Origin: Psychromonas sp030397575
GTDB taxonomy: Bacteria; Pseudomonadota; Gammaproteobacteria; Enterobacterales; Psychromonadaceae
Assembly (NCBI RefSeq): GCF_046250175.1
Contig: NZ_CP176468.1
Strand: one strand, 5' to 3'
Length of the DNA: 64,000 nt
Below, piece by piece: positions 55,960 through 64,000 of this stretch; within the stretch, counting starts at the first letter, position 1, and every line of letters begins with the position of its first letter. Position numbers and translations under genes: made by a program. Under the pieces are notes generated by a model. That model made no database searches. It saw only the letters and a list, made by a program, of their open reading frames with translations, and was not told the origin of the DNA.

Positions 55960-56988
55960 TTATTTCGTATTAAACAGGAATAACAGTTCAGGAATTGTTT
56001 TATGCGCAGGAAAGTTAAAACGTTTTAATGTCATTAAATCATCCTTTGATTGACACAACCCAACATCCGTTGAAAATGCAGCTTGATAACCAACTTCTTT
56101 TACCAACTGTTTAGAAAGCTTATTATAATTGCCATTAGGATAACAAAAATAATCACATTTGACTGCTAATTCCTTTTCAATACAGATTTTTGATTGCTTT
56201 ATCTGTGATAATATTTTGCTTTTTATTAAGCAATCTAAGCGTAAATGATCCTGAGTATGGCTTGCAACATCAATACGATTGTCTGACGTTAGTCTTTTTA
56301 GAACGTCCCATGTAACAATTGCAGACCAATCATCTTCATGACAAATATCTTTTAAAGCAGATGCTGAACGCTTTTCTAAGGTTTCACACAAATAATCAAA
56401 TAGATTATTGAGCTCAATATCGTCGCTAAATTTATCCTTACAAATATCACGAAATTTTTTGTAGCTAATAGTTAAAGCATTACGGCTTGTTGCATCAAAG
56501 GTATAAACTTCATTATTATAGGATAAAGAAATAACCTCTCCCGCATTTTGTTGCAAAGCATAATCAATACGGTCAAACCAAAAAGGAAGCCCTGAATTAA
56601 CATGATTAGTAGCAACAAATAAAACTGGCTTGATATTATATTTCTCACAAATAGGAAGCGCATAATCAATATTATTACGGTAGCCATCATCAAATGTAAT
56701 CAATAAAGCATTATCAATAGGTGGAATTTTACCGCTTAAGATGTCGATAGACTGTTGTACGGTAATAAAATGATAGTACTGAGAAAGCATGCCTAGAGTT
56801 CGGTCGAACTCTTTAACAGGAAGTTGCTTACGAAGTGGAGACCAAATAGTTTTGGTATCAATATCCATGACACCATGCACCATTAGCACACAAATTTTAT
56901 GACGGTTTTTGTGATGTAGGATCCTTAACAACCCAGTTCTAAATAAAGCCTTTAAAAATATTCTCTTAATAAAAGCTTTAGTTGTCAT
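55960..56988 (-). CDS. NodB-type polysaccharide deacetylase
   Basis: This 342-residue protein has the NodB metal/catalytic motifs LLITFDDGYRNN (near residue 98), SHTQDHLRL (metal-binding His pair) and FCYPNGNYN. An insertion follows FWFDRIDYAL, as in the exopolysaccharide-cluster subgroup. It probably removes N-acetyl groups from a polysaccharide or its precursor. An N-terminal hydrophobic basic stretch may hold it at the membrane. It lies between two glycosyltransferase genes. Confidence 0.88.
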   Translation of the reverse strand: MTTKAFIKRIFLKALFRTGLLRILHHKNRHKICVLMVHGVMDIDTKTIWSPLRKQLPVKEFDRTLGMLSQYYHFITVQQSIDILSGKIPPIDNALLITFDDGYRNNIDYALPICEKYNIKPVLFVATNHVNSGLPFWFDRIDYALQQNAGEVISLSYNNEVYTFDATSRNALTISYKKFRDICKDKFSDDIELNNLFDYLCETLEKRSASALKDICHEDDWSAIVTWDVLKRLTSDNRIDVASHTQDHLRLDCLIKSKILSQIKQSKICIEKELAVKCDYFCYPNGNYNKLSKQLVKEVGYQAAFSTDVGLCQSKDDLMTLKRFNFPAHKTIPELLFLFNTK

Positions 56989-57027
56989 AGTTATATATCT
57001 CTCGAATCAACAAAATTAACGGGAAAA

Positions 57028-58185
57028 TTATTTCTGGTACTCAAGTAAATTTTTATAATGATTAGATACATTATCTACATACCTTTCAATACTAAACCTT
57101 TGTAAACCTTTCTTAGCAGACTCAACTAAATTACTACTCAAATCACTGTCAGATAATACATTAGTTATCTTCTCAGCTAAATCTTGCACGTTGTCTCTTT
57201 CAAAAAGAAGGCCGTTATTACCATTTTCTATGATCTCCGGTATTCCTCCTGTATTTGATGCGACACAAGGTATTCCAGATGCCATTGCCTCTACAAGCGC
57301 TGCACCAGCACCTTCAGAACGAGAAGGAAAAATAAAAAGGTCACTTTCTTTTAATATGTAAGGGATATCATTTCTATTACCTAAAAAAATAACTTTCCCT
57401 TCTACCCCTAACTGCTGAATTAGCGTCATTATCTTGTTATAAAATACGGTGGAAGTTTTTTTACCTACGAGCAATAATTTCGTATTTGGGAACTTTTTAT
57501 ATACCTTACTAAAAGCTTCAACCGCTATATCCCAACCTTTAACCTCTGCAAAGTGGCCAACGGCAGTAATAACAATATCACTTGAGGAAATATTAAATTC
57601 TTTTCTTATTTTTAATGCACCTTCAAGGTAATTGAAAACATCTAGATCAACAGGCACTTCTACAACAGCAACTCTATCTTGAAAGCCAACTTGCGCAGAT
57701 ATTTCTTGCTTTGCAGCATTACTAATAGCTAAGACCTGGCTTGCTGCCCAACAAGTAATACGAGTACTTGGCATTAATTTTCTTAAGCCTTTAGGAGAAA
57801 CTCCTTCTTCATAATAAGAAGACATTGCTAACTTAGACCAAAGCCTTATAGGTACATTCGCTAGTCTTGCAGCTATAATAGGGCTCGTATGATCATTATA
57901 ACAATGAAATATTGTGCAGTTTATTTTTAAAAGAAATTTTAAATTTCTATAAATACTTTTATAGTCAAAATTACCCTGCGATCTTGGGTGATAAATAACT
58001 TCACATCCAGCTTCTATAAAAGGAGTAATTAAAGATATATCATCAGGTTGCTTGGATAGTACCAGCCAATTTTTCCAATTATTAGCAGCACATTTTTCAA
58101 CAAGCTTTAAAGCACTTAGCCATTTAGAAGTTGCAATAATAGGAAAGCCTCCCCAATAATGGACAACATTTATAACATTACTCAA
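57028..58185 (-). CDS. Family 4 glycosyltransferase, first gene of the exosortase operon
   Basis: This 385-residue GT-B enzyme has the donor motif SRSEGAGAALVEAMASGIPC and the downstream SNTGGIPEIIENGNNGLLF. The middle strand VGHFAEVKGWDIAVEAF is typical of GT4 enzymes. It is preceded by a 411-base regulatory gap shared with the divergent beta-helix gene. Five further genes follow in the same direction, ending with the heparinase-like gene. Confidence 0.88.
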   Translation of the reverse strand: MSNVINVVHYWGGFPIIATSKWLSALKLVEKCAANNWKNWLVLSKQPDDISLITPFIEAGCEVIYHPRSQGNFDYKSIYRNLKFLLKINCTIFHCYNDHTSPIIAARLANVPIRLWSKLAMSSYYEEGVSPKGLRKLMPSTRITCWAASQVLAISNAAKQEISAQVGFQDRVAVVEVPVDLDVFNYLEGALKIRKEFNISSSDIVITAVGHFAEVKGWDIAVEAFSKVYKKFPNTKLLLVGKKTSTVFYNKIMTLIQQLGVEGKVIFLGNRNDIPYILKESDLFIFPSRSEGAGAALVEAMASGIPCVASNTGGIPEIIENGNNGLLFERDNVQDLAEKITNVLSDSDLSSNLVESAKKGLQRFSIERYVDNVSNHYKNLLEYQK

Positions 58186-58596
58186 AGAACTCTACCTATA
58201 ATTAACAACACAAAAAACTGAAATAAAAACTTAAACCACATAAATATTTTAGAAAGTAATTTTAATTATTTTAATGAAACAACAAATACCTATAAGTAAA
58301 TAAATTAAAATAACTTTTTGTTTTTTAAAATAAACTGTCAAGCACCACATATAAAGAGGTTATTTCATTTAAATAATTCCTAACTAAATATTCATACCCC
58401 AGCATGTAAGTAAAATAAGGTTAAACTCCCCGCTTTGAGAAACATGAATGATAAATTATCATTAAGTTATCTACAAAAACTAGGATTTATAGAAATAACT
58501 TCTATAATCTTATGATACAGACTATTTAATTTTAAAATTACTTATTGTTTATTAGTTGTCACTATCAATTTGTATCAAAGCAAGCATGGAGCAAAA
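58186..58596. promoter_or_regulatory. AT-rich regulatory gap of the exopolysaccharide locus
   Basis: These 411 bases separate the divergent glycosyltransferase and beta-helix genes and must hold both promoters. A consensus -35 hexamer, TTGACA on the minus strand, is at 58341-58336, but no good -10 lies 16-18 bases beyond it. No clear sigma-54 site, CRP palindrome or small gene is visible. The strong AT bias would suit silencing by H-NS-like proteins (inference). Confidence 0.4.
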
Positions 58597-60264
58597 ATGA
58601 GCCGTTTATTAAAATATGGAACGTATTGTATATTGACACTTTCTACGACCAGTTTTGCTTTTGAGTACCCAACGGGTATACCTGCAGCTTGGATAGTCCC
58701 TGATGTTGCAGCGCCTACCCCCCCCTCAGATTGGAGTTCCGAAGTAACTAATATGTATTATATTGATGCTTCAAATGAAAATTGCTCTTTGAAATTAACG
58801 TATGGCTCTGAGAGTGAACCTCTATGCAGACTCCCTTCTTCAATGGCAGCTGGTTCTTATGTTGAAGTCCATGGTGGACCTTACGAATACACTAGTACCA
58901 TCTATCTTAAGTCCGAAGGTACTGAATCCGAACCTGTTTGGATCGTTGGTGCAGAAGGTAACTCAATAAAAATGTCACTTGTATTATATGGAACCTACCT
59001 ATATGTAGACAATTTAAATATCAGTGGGGATAAAGGGATTTCTGTTCGCCCTTATCGTGATCTGCAAACTGATCACATAATGGTGCGTAATACCGTTATT
59101 ACAGGCACAGGTTCATTAGAAAGTGGTGCAACTGGCATTGCAGCAGGAGGTAGTAATGGACTACAACTTGAAGGTTTCATTGCCTATAACAATACCATCT
59201 CATATATGGGTGATTCAGAGTCTGAAACAGAAAATGATCGACATGCTTTACAAACAGGAAGCTATATTAATAATGTTTGGCATTTATATAATACCACTCA
59301 TCATAATGGTGGCGATGGAGTTCAATACTCTCACGGAGGTGTAGATGCACATCACTTTTATTATGGAGGAAACACAAGCTATAGTGAAAGAGAGAATTGT
59401 GTAGACATAAAACAGGCAGACGATGTAATCATTAGTGGTAATACTTGTTATGATATTGAAACATCTTCATCTTCCCCTGGTGAATGTATGGTAGTGCATT
59501 ATGATCCTAGTAGGATTTGGTTCATTAACAATGATATATCTGAATGTATAACTGGTATAAAATCCACAGGTGCTTTTGATGTCTACATTACGGGTAATAA
59601 TATCCACGGTATGAAAGAGAGCGCTAACGAAACACATGGTGATATATCTAGCTATCAAACTGGTGTGGGGATTACTGCTTATAATACCGGTAATGTTTAT
59701 ATTAGTAATAATACTATTACAGATGCAATTAGAGGCATTGCCTATGAGGCAGTCTCAGGGTATGAAGCTGATATAACAAGTAATATTATAGCAAACCTAC
59801 ATGACGGAGCTTATACCGGAAATAGCCAATATGCGATAATGTTAAAAGGCGATGATACCACTGTCGATAACTCTGATATTGAAAACAATCTTTTCTATAA
59901 TCCTTTAAGACTTTATATTGATGGAAAAACATATACTGATTTAACTTCGTTAGTTTCATCGGGCAAATGTGATGATAACGGAGGAAGTTGTCTTAATGCA
60001 GACCCAAGCTTTTTAGATGATGGAAATTACAGTTTATCTTCAAGCTCTGCAGCTATAGATAAAGGCACTAAAGCCAGTTTTTATGCGCTATATGAAACCC
60101 TTTATGGAGAATCAATCACATCAGATATACTAGGCTATATTAGGACTGATACAACTATTTGGGATATTGGTGCTTATGAGAACTCTGCAGGAGGTCAAAC
60201 AGAACCTTCTTTATATAATCTACCTGATGCACCTGAAATTTTGAGTATCGACATAACAAATTAA
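58597..60264 (+). CDS. Secreted right-handed parallel beta-helix protein
   Basis: This 555-residue protein has a signal peptide ending near TTSFAFEYP. About residues 120-450 show repeated beta-helix rungs (DNLNISG, VRNTVITG, ISGNTCYD, ITGNNIHG, ISNNTITD, ITSNIIAN). Closing motifs SSAAIDKGT and IWDIGAYEN are seen in many extracellular beta-helix proteins. Six to eight cysteines may form disulfides. The C-terminus (YNLPDAPEILSIDITN) is not a PEP-CTERM tag. It could be a lyase or epimerase for the exopolysaccharide, or a structural surface protein. The ATG at 58597 has TGGAGC upstream; a TTG nine codons earlier is rejected. It is the only plus-strand gene in this part. Confidence 0.82.
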   Translation: MSRLLKYGTYCILTLSTTSFAFEYPTGIPAAWIVPDVAAPTPPSDWSSEVTNMYYIDASNENCSLKLTYGSESEPLCRLPSSMAAGSYVEVHGGPYEYTSTIYLKSEGTESEPVWIVGAEGNSIKMSLVLYGTYLYVDNLNISGDKGISVRPYRDLQTDHIMVRNTVITGTGSLESGATGIAAGGSNGLQLEGFIAYNNTISYMGDSESETENDRHALQTGSYINNVWHLYNTTHHNGGDGVQYSHGGVDAHHFYYGGNTSYSERENCVDIKQADDVIISGNTCYDIETSSSSPGECMVVHYDPSRIWFINNDISECITGIKSTGAFDVYITGNNIHGMKESANETHGDISSYQTGVGITAYNTGNVYISNNTITDAIRGIAYEAVSGYEADITSNIIANLHDGAYTGNSQYAIMLKGDDTTVDNSDIENNLFYNPLRLYIDGKTYTDLTSLVSSGKCDDNGGSCLNADPSFLDDGNYSLSSSSAAIDKGTKASFYALYETLYGESITSDILGYIRTDTTIWDIGAYENSAGGQTEPSLYNLPDAPEILSIDITN

Positions 60265-60282
60265 TCGGTTAAAAAATACAAG

Positions 60283-60320
60283 GCAGATTAGAGAAATATA
60301 CCTTAACTTCTTTAATCTGC
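60283..60320. terminator. Hairpin between the beta-helix gene and the ligase-like gene
   Basis: The arms gcagattagagaa and ttctttaatctgc pair over 13 bases with one G-U wobble around a 12-base loop. There is no strong T-run on either side. It lies between two converging genes, so it is probably a terminator or an mRNA end stabiliser. Confidence 0.6.
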
Positions 60321-60379
60321 ACCTACCTTCAGCTTACCCATGTAAAAATTAGTTAATTTTATAGCAATTCGCTCGAGTA

Positions 60380-61798
60380 TTATTCATCTAAAAGTAAACT
60401 ATTTTTATTATTTCTTTTTTTGTTACGTTCGACATAAACTCGTAATAACAAGCCAATTGCCGCCCACATACCAACAGAGCCTTCTCTAGGATAGAAAGAC
60501 TGGCTTCCTATAGAAGCAATTAGAAAGGCTCCTATTAATGCAAAGGAAACCCCTCCAGTAACTACATATAAACGGTTAGAATTATCACGAAACAGGCTCC
60601 AAGAATATTTCAAGAGCAGTAAATATAATAAAAATACAGGTAAGGCACCTATAAAGCCGTTATCTTGAATCCATTGTAAATAAGAGTTATGCGGATGAGG
60701 AAAACTATCTGATACGCCATATAAATCCTTCATCTGGAGTGTAAGCCCTATATTTACCATAGCATCTCTACCATAACCAAAAAATGGGGCCTCTAAAATG
60801 GACTCCCACACTAGTGGCCAAGCTAAATTCCGGCCAGAAGTGACTTCATACAAGTCAACTCCATCTTCTTCGAAATTAGCCTCTTGAGTGTATAAATTTT
60901 CATCTGATTTAAAACCAAAGCTAAGTCGCTCAACCGAAGATGGTGCAAACATAATCACGGCTATGTATATTAATGGGACTAATAAAATATATTTTTTCCA
61001 CTTAAACAAACAATAAAGCAAACCTAGTACAGCCCAAGTTCCGTAGCCTGTTCGGCCTCCCGTTAAAGCCATAGCAAGAAATATCATAAGGCAACTGGGC
61101 AATATAACAAACCAGTAATGTTTTTTACTAACTAACTCTTTTAAACAAAAAACGAGCCAAAAAGCGCCACTCATCATCATTGAGATATTAACTCGGTGGA
61201 AGCCAACACTATCAGAGATAATTTTTAGCGCTTTATGCTGTAGCGCATCACCACCTAAAGTCAATGAACCTAACTTCATTGCCTTAACAACTTGAAAGGC
61301 TAATAAAATGAACATCAGAGCTAAGGAGCCCAATGCAAAATTATACTGCTTTCTATTACGGCAACCATCAAAAATAATCATGCTTGGAAAGACCCACTTA
61401 AAACAATTAATCAAGTATTCGTTGATATCAGAAATAGCTCCTGGTGGAGAAGCATTAATCACTTCATACCATTCTAATACACCACTTCGATCTGACATGT
61501 ATCTGATGACACTCAGTACAATAAAAAAGCCATATATAAATAACAAAAAATTAATTTTACGTGGCATTTCCCACAGTAACTTCTGCTTTCTTCTATTAGA
61601 AAGCCAAGATAAAACTACATTTAGAAATAAAAAGTTCCAATGATTTAAACCAGGTATTCCCCCAACAGCCTTAGGCATATCAGGATGCTGAAAGATAGCG
61701 ATTAAAAGCACTAACCAGCAAGCACCACGAAACCAATCCTTCCAAGCATAAACACTTAAATAAGCAATGAGTAAGGTCAATAATGTAATTCGAATCAT
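60380..61798 (-). CDS. O-antigen ligase/polymerase-like membrane protein, exosortase-locus type
   Basis: This 472-residue protein has about 11-12 membrane helices and the Wzy/WaaL periplasmic-loop motif FPHPHNSYLQWIQDNGFIGA. An N-terminal block, FQHPDMPKAVGGIPGLNHWN, is typical of ligase-like proteins found beside exosortase A. It may polymerise the repeat unit or transfer glycan to protein. I use the ATG at 61798; a TTG 18 codons upstream would overlap the neighbouring glycosyltransferase gene. Confidence 0.85.
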   Translation of the reverse strand: MIRITLLTLLIAYLSVYAWKDWFRGACWLVLLIAIFQHPDMPKAVGGIPGLNHWNFLFLNVVLSWLSNRRKQKLLWEMPRKINFLLFIYGFFIVLSVIRYMSDRSGVLEWYEVINASPPGAISDINEYLINCFKWVFPSMIIFDGCRNRKQYNFALGSLALMFILLAFQVVKAMKLGSLTLGGDALQHKALKIISDSVGFHRVNISMMMSGAFWLVFCLKELVSKKHYWFVILPSCLMIFLAMALTGGRTGYGTWAVLGLLYCLFKWKKYILLVPLIYIAVIMFAPSSVERLSFGFKSDENLYTQEANFEEDGVDLYEVTSGRNLAWPLVWESILEAPFFGYGRDAMVNIGLTLQMKDLYGVSDSFPHPHNSYLQWIQDNGFIGALPVFLLYLLLLKYSWSLFRDNSNRLYVVTGGVSFALIGAFLIASIGSQSFYPREGSVGMWAAIGLLLRVYVERNKKRNNKNSLLLDE

Positions 61799-61818
61799 AA
61801 GTAATGGGCTTAATTTAT

Positions 61819-63051
61819 CTAACTGGTAAATGTTGCATATATTTTCTGCCAATGTTGTGAGACTGCAGGAACAGAAAATTTTGTTGTAGAGTGATACGCA
61901 TTTTCCGACAATTTTTTTAGTTTATTTTCAGAAGAAAGTATAGTCACATAACTATTTGCAAAGCTTTCATTGGTTAACGGAGTTATAAGATAACCATTTT
62001 TATCTTCTTTAATTAAATCACTTAAATCGCCAACATCAGAGTTAATGGCAGGGATCCCACACATCATTGCCTGAATAAGTGCCTGCGATAAACCTTCGGA
62101 ATCTGAGGTCAACACAAAACAGCGAGATTGCTGAAGCCAATATTCGACATTATTTTGCCACCCTGCAAAATATACATCATCAGCAATACCTAACTCGATA
62201 GCCAGCTTTTGTAATTTTTCTTTATCTGGACCATCACCGACAATTACCGCATTTAAATGAGGAAGTTGTTTTTTCGCAATTTGTATCGACTCCAAAAACC
62301 GATCGATTCTTTTTACTTCAGACAAACGACCTATTAAAATTAAATCATATTGTTTTTTTATTTCAGGCCTAGGGCAAAATACAGAATCATCGAACCCGCC
62401 AGGCACAATTTCAAAGTTTGTCGAGACACCTTTATCTTTAAAATAACGAATAGCAGATGTTCCCATAGACACGACAAGATCCATTTCATTTACTGACTTA
62501 ACTAACATTTTTTCTATAAAGTCATCAGGCTGTCCAATTTTGTTAAAAATTCTATTTTCAGTGTTAACCCCACCTCCAACAACTTCTCTTGGCCCACCAC
62601 CACAAATGTAGACAGATTTAGCACCAATCAGTTTCGCTAACACCACAACAAACAAACCATTAAGTAAAAGGTGAAACCCTACTAAAACATCAGGCCTTTT
62701 AGTGATCGCTACCCATGTAAAAAAGAGCAAACGAGCACCTACCTGTCCGAATATTTTACTTAACCAGCGCGGAGCATACTGTCCAGAAACTTTATCTATA
62801 TTTGGTACAGAAGTAGATGCCACCATCAATAAATGCTTACACTTATCAGCATTAGCCATAGGGTGTAAATGAGTCATTAACCAATGGTCAGAATAAAAAG
62901 TGCCTGTCGCTAATATAGTTAATTGCTTAGTTTTTTTAGTCTTATGAGGTATTAACTTAAATAACTTTAATATTAAATAATGCAAAATAAGCATTATCCT
63001 TAATAACCAACGATAACAGTTCCGAAGAAGATTAACTTTCTTATCAAGCAT
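61819..63051 (-). CDS. Family 4 glycosyltransferase
   Basis: This 410-residue GT-B enzyme has a basic, hydrophobic N-terminus (about 12-35) that probably associates with the membrane. The donor motif is TSDSEGLSQALIQAMMCGIP, and the middle segment is LILIGRLSEVKRIDRFLESI. It starts two bases after the stop of the upstream partial gene, so both are co-transcribed with the ligase-like gene. Donor and acceptor are unknown. Confidence 0.87.
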   Translation of the reverse strand: MLDKKVNLLRNCYRWLLRIMLILHYLILKLFKLIPHKTKKTKQLTILATGTFYSDHWLMTHLHPMANADKCKHLLMVASTSVPNIDKVSGQYAPRWLSKIFGQVGARLLFFTWVAITKRPDVLVGFHLLLNGLFVVVLAKLIGAKSVYICGGGPREVVGGGVNTENRIFNKIGQPDDFIEKMLVKSVNEMDLVVSMGTSAIRYFKDKGVSTNFEIVPGGFDDSVFCPRPEIKKQYDLILIGRLSEVKRIDRFLESIQIAKKQLPHLNAVIVGDGPDKEKLQKLAIELGIADDVYFAGWQNNVEYWLQQSRCFVLTSDSEGLSQALIQAMMCGIPAINSDVGDLSDLIKEDKNGYLITPLTNESFANSYVTILSSENKLKKLSENAYHSTTKFSVPAVSQHWQKIYATFTS

Positions 63052-63053
63052 TT

Positions 63054-64000
63054 TTAATTATCCATTTTAGGAAAGACTAATCGCTCCCATCCGATTGAAA
63101 TACTAACTAGTCCCGAATCATCCTTGTCATTAATGATTATACGATGACACTTTACGCCATTAATATATAGTAGGGTTAAATCAGGATTTTCCACATACCA
63201 AGTCAGACCTTGAATATCCTCGCCGCTGTAATCTGTAGTAAGATAGATATGGGTTTCTTCACCTATATGTTTAACAGAGAAATCCAATTCTTCAACTGTA
63301 CGGTTATAGCCTAATAAACGGCGAGTAGTGGTAGTTAATATTTTTTGGTTACCTTGATACTCAGCTAGTAACTCAAAGGCTTGCCTCGTTTCTTCAGTGA
63401 ACGGTTCTTCGGTAGAGTGCACTTTACCTAAATGGCTATATAGAACACTACAACCTTCATTCTGCACCAAGGTATCTAACATCTCTTTAGTTAATACATG
63501 ATGAATACCACGTGCTTGATCGAAACAAGAGACCCCCCCCCATGCTGGGTTACAACGCATAAATTCAATAACTTCAGTACCGTCTATTAATGTTGCTTTA
63601 CGTAGTACTTTGTTAGCTTTATGCATTGCATATTTTTGGTTTCCAAATCGAGCCAGCCAACCTTTAATAAACTCTAATGCAATGGTTTTAATAGATGCTT
63701 TAATTTTCAGCTTGTTAAATAAACTTTGATAACTGCGTTTTGCATTTTGCGCAACACAACTCGTCACCCGACCTTTCCAAATAAAAGGCAGACCACCAGA
63801 CTGTACTGTAAGGTCACTATGATAAGCTGTGGTACCTTGCTCAGCACCGCGACCTTGCATAATGTCATTATCCAAATTAGTTGGGGCTTGTGCATGGTCT
63901 ACCCATACCTCAATTTTTCGTTTTCCTGATTGAATAGTATTCCAATACTTTTCAATTGATACTCTGTCATCAACAAAGTCACCAAATGAGTGTAGGCAGT
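63054..64000 (-). CDS. Uncharacterised exopolysaccharide-locus protein, C-terminal part (N-terminus beyond the right edge)
   Basis: The frame is open from the window edge to the stop at 63054, about 315 residues. It is not a complete gene: the apparent first codon at 63875 is a TTG, and coding-like sequence (DFVDDRVSIEKYWNTIQSG) continues upstream of it. The visible part has WVDHAQAP, then QGTTAYHSDLT, and later VLYSHLGK and TTTRRLLGYNRT. These patterns recall deacetylase-like proteins of polysaccharide loci (VxYSHLGK, yHTDLT), but I cannot assign a family with certainty. It is co-directional with the glycosyltransferase that starts two bases after its stop. Confidence 0.6.
   Translation of the reverse strand, partial: CLHSFGDFVDDRVSIEKYWNTIQSGKRKIEVWVDHAQAPTNLDNDIMQGRGAEQGTTAYHSDLTVQSGGLPFIWKGRVTSCVAQNAKRSYQSLFNKLKIKASIKTIALEFIKGWLARFGNQKYAMHKANKVLRKATLIDGTEVIEFMRCNPAWGGVSCFDQARGIHHVLTKEMLDTLVQNEGCSVLYSHLGKVHSTEEPFTEETRQAFELLAEYQGNQKILTTTTRRLLGYNRTVEELDFSVKHIGEETHIYLTTDYSGEDIQGLTWYVENPDLTLLYINGVKCHRIIINDKDDSGLVSISIGWERLVFPKMDN

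Noticed and set aside
58336..58341. TTGACA as the -35 of an exopolysaccharide operon promoter
   Set aside because: No acceptable -10 hexamer lies at the right distance, so I noted it only inside the regulatory gap.
60217..60264. Possible PEP-CTERM tag at the end of the beta-helix protein
   Set aside because: The C-terminus has no hydrophobic helix or basic tail after a PEP-like motif, and the frame stops cleanly at 60264. No frameshifted tag is visible before the hairpin.
1..64000. CRISPR arrays, tRNA or rRNA genes, prophage, integrases, insertion sequences
   Set aside because: I looked for spaced direct repeats, cloverleaf-like sequences, and transposase or integrase motifs. I found none that could be supported.

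Overview
The window is a compact, AT-rich, gene-dense piece of a gammaproteobacterial chromosome. It carries no tRNA, rRNA, CRISPR array, prophage or insertion sequence that I could recognise. Gene families point to a motile, probably marine, cold-water gammaproteobacterium of the Psychromonas/Moritella/Colwellia/Shewanella/Vibrio type: polar-type flagellar export operon, TRAP transporter, CsrD, RaiA, AroF-TyrA, YejABEF and an exosortase A locus. The genus is my inference from gene content and base composition, not from a database match.

Region 1 (1-12.4 kb, minus strand) is one long flagellar operon in the order fliE-F-G-H-I-J-K-L-M-N-O-P-Q-R-flhB. It encodes the basal body, the C-ring switch, the export ATPase and the export gate. 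It begins at a near-consensus sigma-54 promoter 38 bases before fliE and runs off the left edge inside flhB. FliK carries a recent-looking 84-bp tandem repeat. An LPP20-type lipoprotein gene lies just upstream of fliE.

Region 2 (13.3-27 kb) is housekeeping and nutrient metabolism. It contains glnK-amtB behind a nitrogen-type promoter (sigma-54 site plus two NtrC-like sites 33 bp apart), dacA, ybeD-lipB-lipA, a KefB/C-type K+/H+ antiporter, a dctPQM TRAP transporter, a D-cysteine desulfhydrase/ACC deaminase homologue, csrD and rsmC.

Region 3 (28-37.8 kb) starts with glycogen synthesis: two tandem, non-identical glgC genes followed by glgA. Then come cysG, a two-CBS-domain protein, mdh, an arginine-type periplasmic binding protein divergent from argR with a likely shared ARG-box operator, and a lone type IV pilin-like gene.

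Region 4 (37.8-48.8 kb) holds the Slt lytic transglycosylase, the yejABEF peptide importer, raiA behind an excellent CRP palindrome, a 0.35 kb gene-free stretch resembling a dispersed intergenic repeat, and aroF-tyrA.

Region 5 (49-64 kb) is an exosortase A (XrtA)-type exopolysaccharide and protein-sorting locus: a FemAB/CelD-like acyltransferase, a heparinase II/III-family protein, exosortase fused to an EpsI domain, four GT4 glycosyltransferases, a NodB-type deacetylase, an O-antigen-ligase/polymerase-like membrane protein, a secreted beta-helix protein, and a partial protein running off the right edge. No PEP-CTERM substrate is encoded here, so the sorted proteins must lie elsewhere. This is the part of the window most likely to hold incompletely described biology.
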